DNA of 37,459 nucleotides from NCBI GenBank assembly GCA_035295985.1, contig DATHBT010000073.1, positions 1 through 37,459 on the forward strand, read 5' to 3'. A program made the translations under genes and the position numbers. Positions 32,505-37,459 of the stretch are shown here, one piece after another; position 1 is the first letter of the stretch; each line of letters starts with the position of its first letter. The stretch comes from JAIVGV01 sp035295985 (GTDB lineage: Bacteria > Acidobacteriota > Blastocatellia > Pyrinomonadales > Pyrinomonadaceae). The notes beneath the pieces are model-generated. The model saw only the letters and a program-made list of their open reading frames with translations. It ran no database searches and was not told the DNA's origin.

Positions 32505-35500
32505 TCAAACTGGACGGAGACGAGCCTGGAGACGCCCGGCTCTTCCATCGTCACGCCGTAGAGGGCGCGCGCGACTTCCATCGTGCGCTTGTTGTGTGTG
32601 ATGACGAGGAACTGCGTCTCGGTTGCCATCTCGATGATCTTCGCCGTGAAGCGGCCGATGTTGGCCTCGTCCAGCGGCGCGTCAACCTCGTCCAGGAGGC
32701 AGAACGGCGACGGGCGGTAGCGGAAGATGGCGAGGACGAGCGCGAGCGCGGCCATCGCCTTCTCGCCGCCCGAGAGCAGCAGCACGTTCTGAAGGCGCTT
32801 GCCCGGCGGCTGCGCCACGATGTCGATGCCGGACTCTAAAACGTCCTCGGCGTCGATGAGACTCATCTCGCCCCGGCCGCCGCCGAACAGCTCCAGGAAG
32901 AGCTGCGTGAAGTTGCGGTTGATCTGCTCGAACGCCTGCCGGAAACGCTCGCGCGAACGCTTCTTGATCTCCCTCAGCGCCTCTTCGGTCGAAGCGATGC
33001 CGTCGAGGATGTCCTGCCGCTGAGTGGTCAGGAACGTCAGACGCTCGTCAGCCTCGGTCAGCTCTTCGAGCGCCATCATGTTGACCGCGCCGAAGCCTTC
33101 GAGACGCGCGCGCAACTCCTCGACGCGGGCGCGCCCCGCTTCCAAGTCGAAATCAGGCACAGGCTCGAACCCGGCGGCGACTTCCTCGATAGGCTGGCCG
33201 AGATCGGTCAGGCACGACTCGCGCAGGAAGTTCAGACGCGCCGAGGTTTCGGCGCGCGTGATCTCAAGCCGCGCGCGCTCCTCGCGCGCACGGGCCGCGC
33301 GGTGGTTCAACTCGTTCAGCCGCTCGGCCTGCTCGTCCGCGCGGGCGCGTGCTTCGGCGAGGCGGGCCGCGGCCTGCTCGACCGTGCTGGCGAGCGCGGC
33401 CTGTTGGCTTTCGACCGTGCCGGCCGTCTCGTCCATGTCGCCGAGCGCGCGGCGCAATTCTTCCAGGCGCGCGCTCATCTCGGCGGTCTCGGCAGCGTGG
33501 CGTTCGAGACGGGCTTCGAGGTCGGCCGTCTCCGCCTCCGTGCGGCGCAGTTCGGCCGTGGCGGCGCGACGGCGCTCGGCCGTTGCCGCGACCGCAGCGC
33601 GTTGACGGCTCAGGGCCTCGCCGGCCGCTTCGGCGGCACGGCGCGCGGCGGCGAGAACTTCCGCGGCTTCCGAGACTGACTGCTGCGCGGCGAGACGCGC
33701 CGCTCCCGCCGCCTCGGCGTCGGCCAACTGGCGGGCCAGACGCTCTTCGAGCGCGCCACGCTCTTCGGCCAGACGCGCCGCGTCGTCGGCCACGACGCGC
33801 ACGTGGCGCGCGTTGCGCTCGATCTCCTGCGCGAGTTGCGCGGCCGAAAGCTCGCGCGCCACCTGCTCGCGCTCCTCGCGCCCGATCTGCTCATTCAGCA
33901 GGAGCAACGCCTCTTCGAGTCCGACGAGGCGCGCGCGGGCCGCGCTGACAGAATCTTCGGCCGAGACAACGTCGGAGGCGAGGTCTGCGGCGCGGGATTC
34001 CAGCTCGCGCATCTCGCGCTTGAAGGCGAGCAGACCCGTGGCGTCGTCCGCGTGTGTGTTGGCCCCGCCCGCGCCGACGAGCTGTCCGCCCGCGACCCAC
34101 TCGCCGTCGGGCGTAACGAACAGCTCGCCCGTCTCAAGCGATCCGACCGCGGCCTCTTCGAGCGTGGCGACGAGCCGCGCAGACATCTCGCGCGGGAGCG
34201 TGCGGCCGAGGACGGTCGCGATCTCCGGCGGCGCGCCGAGTACGTCCGAGAGGCGCAGCGCCCGCCCCCCGTTCAGCAGATCGGAGAGCGACACGCGCGA
34301 GTAAAGTTCTTCGCGGCCGGCGTCGTCGGCCGACGCGCCGTGCAGCCCGGCGACGAGGAAGGTGGCGCGGCCCGCGCCGCTCGCCTGTAGCCACGCGGCG
34401 GCGCGCATCGCGTCGTCGGGCGTCGGCACGATGACGGCCTGCAGGTGCGCCCCGAAGACGCCCTCGACCGCGCGCTCCCACTGCGGCTCAACGTTCAGCA
34501 CGTCGGCCAGCGTGCCGACAGTGTGAAAGTCCTTCGACGGATCGCGCTCGGCCTCCGTCAGAAGCTCCTGCGAGAAGATGCGCTGGACGGCCTGGGAGTA
34601 GAGGGCGCGCTTGCGGTCGAGTTCGGCCAGCGTGTCGAGGCGGTTGCTGACGCGCGCGGCCTCCTCGCGCGTGCGCGCGTACTCGGCGAGCGTGGTCGAG
34701 ACCAGACTCTGCGCGGCCGAGACGCCCGCCGCCGCGGCCTCGCGCTCGGCGTAGAGCCTGTCGAGGCTCTTGCGCGCCGCGCCGACCTCCTGCTGCAACG
34801 CGGTCAGGCGCGCTGCCGACTCTTCGTGCGCCGCTCGCGCCCGCTCGCCCTCGCGCTCCAACCCCTCGGCCTGCGCGGCGAGTCTTTCCAGCGTCGCCTC
34901 CAACTGGCGGCCGACTTCGAGCAAACGTTCGGCGACGGCCGTGTGCGTCAGGAGTTCGGCCCGCGCCGACTCGATGCGCGACTCGGCTTCGAGGACTTCG
35001 TTGACGTGCGCGGTGTAAACCGACTCGGCTTCGAGGAGCCGGCGCGTGCCGTCCTCGCTCTCGGAGCGCAACTGCGTCTCGCCGTCGCGCAGGCTCTCGC
35101 CCTCCACCGCGACCGCTTCGAGCCGCGCGCGAAGCGCCTCCATCTGAGCGGCGATGTCCGCGACGCGCTGTTCGAGTGAGGCGGCCTGCTCCTCGCGGTA
35201 GGCGCGCTCGCGCTCGCGCCGGTCGCGCTGCAAGGCGGCGTCGGCCACGGCCGCGCGGGCGGAGGCCAACTCTTCCTCGCGCGCGCGCGCTTCGTTCGTG
35301 GCCTGGCGGACTTCGGTTTCGTGCCCCTCAAGCTCTTCGGCGAGCGCGCGCTCCTCCGCGCCGGCAGCTTCGAGGCGCGCGCGCAAGGTTTCGAGCGCGG
35401 CCGTGAGCTGTAGCTCGTCGGCGGCGTAAACGGTGCGGAGCAGTTCGCGCAGCTCCTCGCGGAACTGGCGGTAGCGGCGCGCCTTCGCGGCCTGGCGGCG

Positions 35501-36478
35501 CAGGCTCCCGACCTGCCGCTCGATTTCGGAGACGATGTCGGAGACGCGGCGCAGGTTCGAGCGCGCTCCTTCGAGTCGCGCCTCCGCCGCGCGCTGGCGG
35601 ACGCGGAACTTCGTGATGCCGGCCGCCTCCTCGATAAGCGTGCGGCGATCCATCGGCTTGGCCGAGAGTATCTGGCCGATGCGGCCCTGCTCGATGATGG
35701 CGTAGTGCGCGCCCGAAAGGCCCGTCCCCGAAAACAAATCCTGGATGTCGCGCAGCCGGCAGGTGCGGCCGTTGAGCAAATATTCGCTCTCGCCGTCGCG
35801 GTAGAGACGGCGCGTTACCGTCACGGTCTCGCCGGGCGCGAAGCCCAGCGCGAGGCGGCGCGGACGCCAGTGGCGCTTGTGCTGGTGGCGGGCCTTCGCG
35901 GTCAGCGCGGCCGACTGCGCGTTGCCCGCGCCGGCCGAAACCTCCGCGTCGGCCGTCGTTGCGCCCTCCTGACCGGTAGCCCCGGAAGCGTTTTGCGTCG
36001 CCGCATCTGGCGCGACGGCCGTTGCGGTTTCGTCCGCGTCGGACGGCGACTGCGCTCCGGCGGGTTGGGCGTCGCCCGGCTGTGCCCCCTCTGGGGCCTC
36101 GCCTAAAACTTCGGGCGCGAGTTTCTCTTCGACCGCCTCGTCGTGCTCGTCGATCTCTTCGAGGGCCGAGTCGATGTCGTCAACGTCCGGGTCGGACGGC
36201 TCCTCGGTCTCGTCGCGGACGAGGTGGAGGACGACCTCGGCCATCCCCGACGGCATGCGGTTGCGCGACCCCTGGAAGATGACGTCCTTCATCTCGCCGC
36301 CGCGCAGGGATTTGGCGCGCTGCTCGCCCAGGACCCACGAGATGGCGTCCGAGACGTTCGACTTGCCGCAGCCGTTCGGCCCGACGATGGCGGTGATGCC
36401 GTCGCCCGTGAAGACGAGGTCGGTGTAGTCGGCGAAGGACTTGAAGCCGGTAATTTCGAGGCGTTTGAGTTTGAACAT
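32501..36478 (-). CDS. smc: Chromosome segregation ATPase SMC with an acidic head insertion
   Basis: A 1325-residue condensin ATPase that compacts and aligns the chromosome, normally with ScpA/ScpB (not in the window). The N-terminal head starts MFKLKRLEITGFKSFAD and has Walker A GPNGCGKS at 33-40. The coiled coils surround a hinge near residues 650-780 (WERAVEGVFGAHLQAVIV). The C-terminal head has the signature LSGGEKAMAALAL at 1235 and Walker B FCLLDEVDAPLDEAN with the D/E pair near 1263. Residues about 88-215 are an extra, low-complexity acidic segment between AEVVLHLV and ETVTVTRRLYRDGESEYLLN, where other SMC proteins have only a short loop. The usual length is about 1180-1190 residues, so the insertion accounts for most of the excess. 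The ATG at 36478 fits the family start; the frame open to 36541 is discarded. Confidence 0.96.
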   Translation of the reverse strand: MFKLKRLEITGFKSFADYTDLVFTGDGITAIVGPNGCGKSNVSDAISWVLGEQRAKSLRGGEMKDVIFQGSRNRMPSGMAEVVLHLVRDETEEPSDPDVDDIDSALEEIDEHDEAVEEKLAPEVLGEAPEGAQPGDAQPAGAQSPSDADETATAVAPDAATQNASGATGQEGATTADAEVSAGAGNAQSAALTAKARHQHKRHWRPRRLALGFAPGETVTVTRRLYRDGESEYLLNGRTCRLRDIQDLFSGTGLSGAHYAIIEQGRIGQILSAKPMDRRTLIEEAAGITKFRVRQRAAEARLEGARSNLRRVSDIVSEIERQVGSLRRQAAKARRYRQFREELRELLRTVYAADELQLTAALETLRARLEAAGAEERALAEELEGHETEVRQATNEARAREEELASARAAVADAALQRDRRERERAYREEQAASLEQRVADIAAQMEALRARLEAVAVEGESLRDGETQLRSESEDGTRRLLEAESVYTAHVNEVLEAESRIESARAELLTHTAVAERLLEVGRQLEATLERLAAQAEGLEREGERARAAHEESAARLTALQQEVGAARKSLDRLYAEREAAAAGVSAAQSLVSTTLAEYARTREEAARVSNRLDTLAELDRKRALYSQAVQRIFSQELLTEAERDPSKDFHTVGTLADVLNVEPQWERAVEGVFGAHLQAVIVPTPDDAMRAAAWLQASGAGRATFLVAGLHGASADDAGREELYSRVSLSDLLNGGRALRLSDVLGAPPEIATVLGRTLPREMSARLVATLEEAAVGSLETGELFVTPDGEWVAGGQLVGAGGANTHADDATGLLAFKREMRELESRAADLASDVVSAEDSVSAARARLVGLEEALLLLNEQIGREEREQVARELSAAQLAQEIERNARHVRVVADDAARLAEERGALEERLARQLADAEAAGAARLAAQQSVSEAAEVLAAARRAAEAAGEALSRQRAAVAATAERRRAATAELRRTEAETADLEARLERHAAETAEMSARLEELRRALGDMDETAGTVESQQAALASTVEQAAARLAEARARADEQAERLNELNHRAARAREERARLEITRAETSARLNFLRESCLTDLGQPIEEVAAGFEPVPDFDLEAGRARVEELRARLEGFGAVNMMALEELTEADERLTFLTTQRQDILDGIASTEEALREIKKRSRERFRQAFEQINRNFTQLFLELFGGGRGEMSLIDAEDVLESGIDIVAQPPGKRLQNVLLLSGGEKAMAALALVLAIFRYRPSPFCLLDEVDAPLDEANIGRFTAKIIEMATETQFLVITHNKRTMEVARALYGVTMEEPGVSRLVSVQFE

Positions 36479-36670
36479 TCGGTGCGACTTTCGACGGCTC
36501 GCGGCGCGAAAGGGTTCGAGGGCCGACGCCGGGCGGGGCACAGCCGATAGAGCGCCCGGCGGAGAGGCACACTATATGTTGGCGTCGCAGGAATGTCAAC
36601 GAAAGCCTCAGCCTGCGCGGGGCTACTGTTGTCGGGGGGAGATTTAGCCGCGGGGCCGGGGCAGCCGAAA

Positions 36671-36724
36671 GGCCCGCGCCCCTCCGCGGTCAGGTCGTCT
36701 CCTGACCGCGGAGGGGCGTGGGCC
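36671..36724. terminator. Very long GC-rich hairpin between the DUF4214 gene and smc
   Basis: An 18-bp perfect stem (36677-36694 with 36701-36718, six-base loop) extends, after one G.T wobble, by five more pairs (36671-36675 with 36720-36724). There is no T-run on either side, so it may act as a 3' RNA-stabilising structure or a T-less terminator for the DUF4214 gene. It lies 18 bp after that gene's stop. Confidence 0.7.
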
Positions 36725-36742
36725 CGCCAGGGTTTCCGCCGC

Positions 36743-37459
36743 TCACTGCCGGCCGAAGCGCAGCCGGTACTCGACCGAGTTCACGAACCCGTTGACCATC
36801 GTGTAGTAGTCCTGCGGGTTCTGGTTCAGGTAGCCGAGCCAGTTGTCGAAGCCCGGCTGCTCGGGGTCGCGCCTCAGATACCCGTAGTATTGCGAGGCGA
36901 CGAACCCGCGGTTGAACTCCGCCGACTCCACCTCCCGGCTCTCGACTACCTCGCGCAAGACCTGCGCCCGGTTTTTGCGCCCCTCGTTGAGGTCGTTCTT
37001 CAACTGCTGGCTGTTCGACACCTGCACCGAGACGTTCGCCTGCAACTCGTCCACGTAGGCGTCGTTCGACTTCGGCTCGTAGCGCGTGCGGAAGTCCGGG
37101 CGCGCCGCGAACTCCGAGGCGTACTCGGCCAGCGCGGCGTTGACCTCCTCGGCCGTCGCGCCGGAGACGCGCCGCAGGTCGCGGACGAACTCGCGGTAGG
37201 TGGGCAGGCGCGCGAACGAGACGCGGTAGAAGCGGATGATGTAGTAGCCCTTGATGTGGAACTCGACGGAGCGGAAGAAGGAGGACGAGACCGTCACCCG
37301 GTCGCAGCGCGAGGACTCGTTGCGCTGATCGCGGTTGAACTGGTTCGGGCAGCCCCGCAGCACGCCGAGCCACGCCTGGCGCCCCGACTCCTCCGGCTCG
37401 CGGTAGAGGAAGTCCAGGTAGTGCATCCGCACGAAGTAGTCGTCCACGTCGATCGGGTT
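36743..37459 (-). CDS. DUF4214-repeat protein (partial; N-terminus beyond window edge)
   Basis: The frame is open to the right edge of the window, giving 238 visible residues without a supported start; the GTG at 37447 lies within the conserved sequence, so it is not the true start. Two DUF4214-like units are visible: YFVRMHYLDFLYREPEESGR near the edge and FVASQYYGYLRRDPEQPGFD with WLGYLNQNP near the C-terminus, each with the Y-x-x-x-L-R/Y-R-x-P pattern. The middle part is helical and carries two Cys. DUF4214 units commonly end large secreted or surface proteins with adhesion or calx-beta domains, so the missing part may be long; this is inference. It ends at a strong hairpin upstream of smc. 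Confidence 0.9.
   Translation of the reverse strand, partial: NPIDVDDYFVRMHYLDFLYREPEESGRQAWLGVLRGCPNQFNRDQRNESSRCDRVTVSSSFFRSVEFHIKGYYIIRFYRVSFARLPTYREFVRDLRRVSGATAEEVNAALAEYASEFAARPDFRTRYEPKSNDAYVDELQANVSVQVSNSQQLKNDLNEGRKNRAQVLREVVESREVESAEFNRGFVASQYYGYLRRDPEQPGFDNWLGYLNQNPQDYYTMVNGFVNSVEYRLRFGRQ

Noticed and set aside
36479..36541. 21-residue N-terminal extension of SMC
   Set aside because: SMC proteins begin with the MxLKxLEIxGFKSF segment at 36478.

Overview
The window is a stretch of high-GC (roughly 65-70 %) bacterial chromosome with dense housekeeping and secreted-protein genes on both strands. The gene set (purC, groESL, smc, recQ, an EF-G-II type GTPase, a tricorn-type S41 protease next to an S46 peptidase, DUF4214 repeats, a VWA-like secreted protein, long Pro/Thr and Pro/Ala tails) fits Acidobacteriota, perhaps Blastocatellia. 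That is inference from gene content and style; no rRNA is present to confirm it. Most genes start with ATG, several with GTG and one with TTG. Several true starts lie downstream of the longest open frame, and Shine-Dalgarno sequences were used to choose them.

Layout. 1-2.5 kb, minus strand: an edge-truncated secreted/membrane protein, a small anchored protein and an OmpR-type response regulator. 2.7-7.1 kb, plus strand: a DinB-like protein, purC, a Fis-type mini-regulator and groES-groEL, with a CIRCE-like half site and a strong terminator. 7.1-8.5 kb: a small, lower-GC accessory island with a hypothetical gene, an excisionase-like HTH gene behind a 12-bp inverted repeat, an intact tRNA-Gly(CCC), and an I-Ssp6803I-like PD-(D/E)XK endonuclease ending 6 nt from the tRNA. 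8.6-11.9 kb, minus strand: a tightly packed macrodomain / alpha-glucan phosphorylase / FMN reductase unit. 12-15.2 kb, minus strand: a hypothetical protein, a VWA-like secreted protein, and an operon of an SPFH protein, a 52-residue membrane protein and a DCC (DUF393) protein. 15.5-20 kb: EF-G-like GTPase (plus), a secreted hypothetical (minus), an AraC regulator (plus). 20.2-25.7 kb: convergent tricorn-type protease and S46 peptidase. 25.8-27.1 kb: a hypothetical gene and a small secreted Cys-hairpin/TP-repeat protein. 27.3-31.6 kb, plus strand: RecQ, a Pro-rich small protein and a YheT-type hydrolase. 31.6-37.5 kb, minus strand: a DUF4214 protein cut by the window edge, then smc, then a secreted hypothetical translationally coupled to smc.

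Intergenic DNA is unusually structured. Two loci carry tandem heptamers (AGCTGTT type) as inverted pairs that begin at or just after stop codons. Two other loci carry long imperfect palindromes of the CACAGAGG/CTCCGTGGTGAG family in opposite topologies. Several perfect 11-21 bp hairpins separate transcription units.

No single known defence or mobile system is present. The best candidates for something new are the tRNA-abutting homing-type endonuclease island, the mirrored six-cysteine hairpin protein, the ~127-residue acidic insertion in the SMC head, the SPFH/small-membrane-protein/DCC operon, and the macrodomain-glucan phosphorylase-reductase operon.
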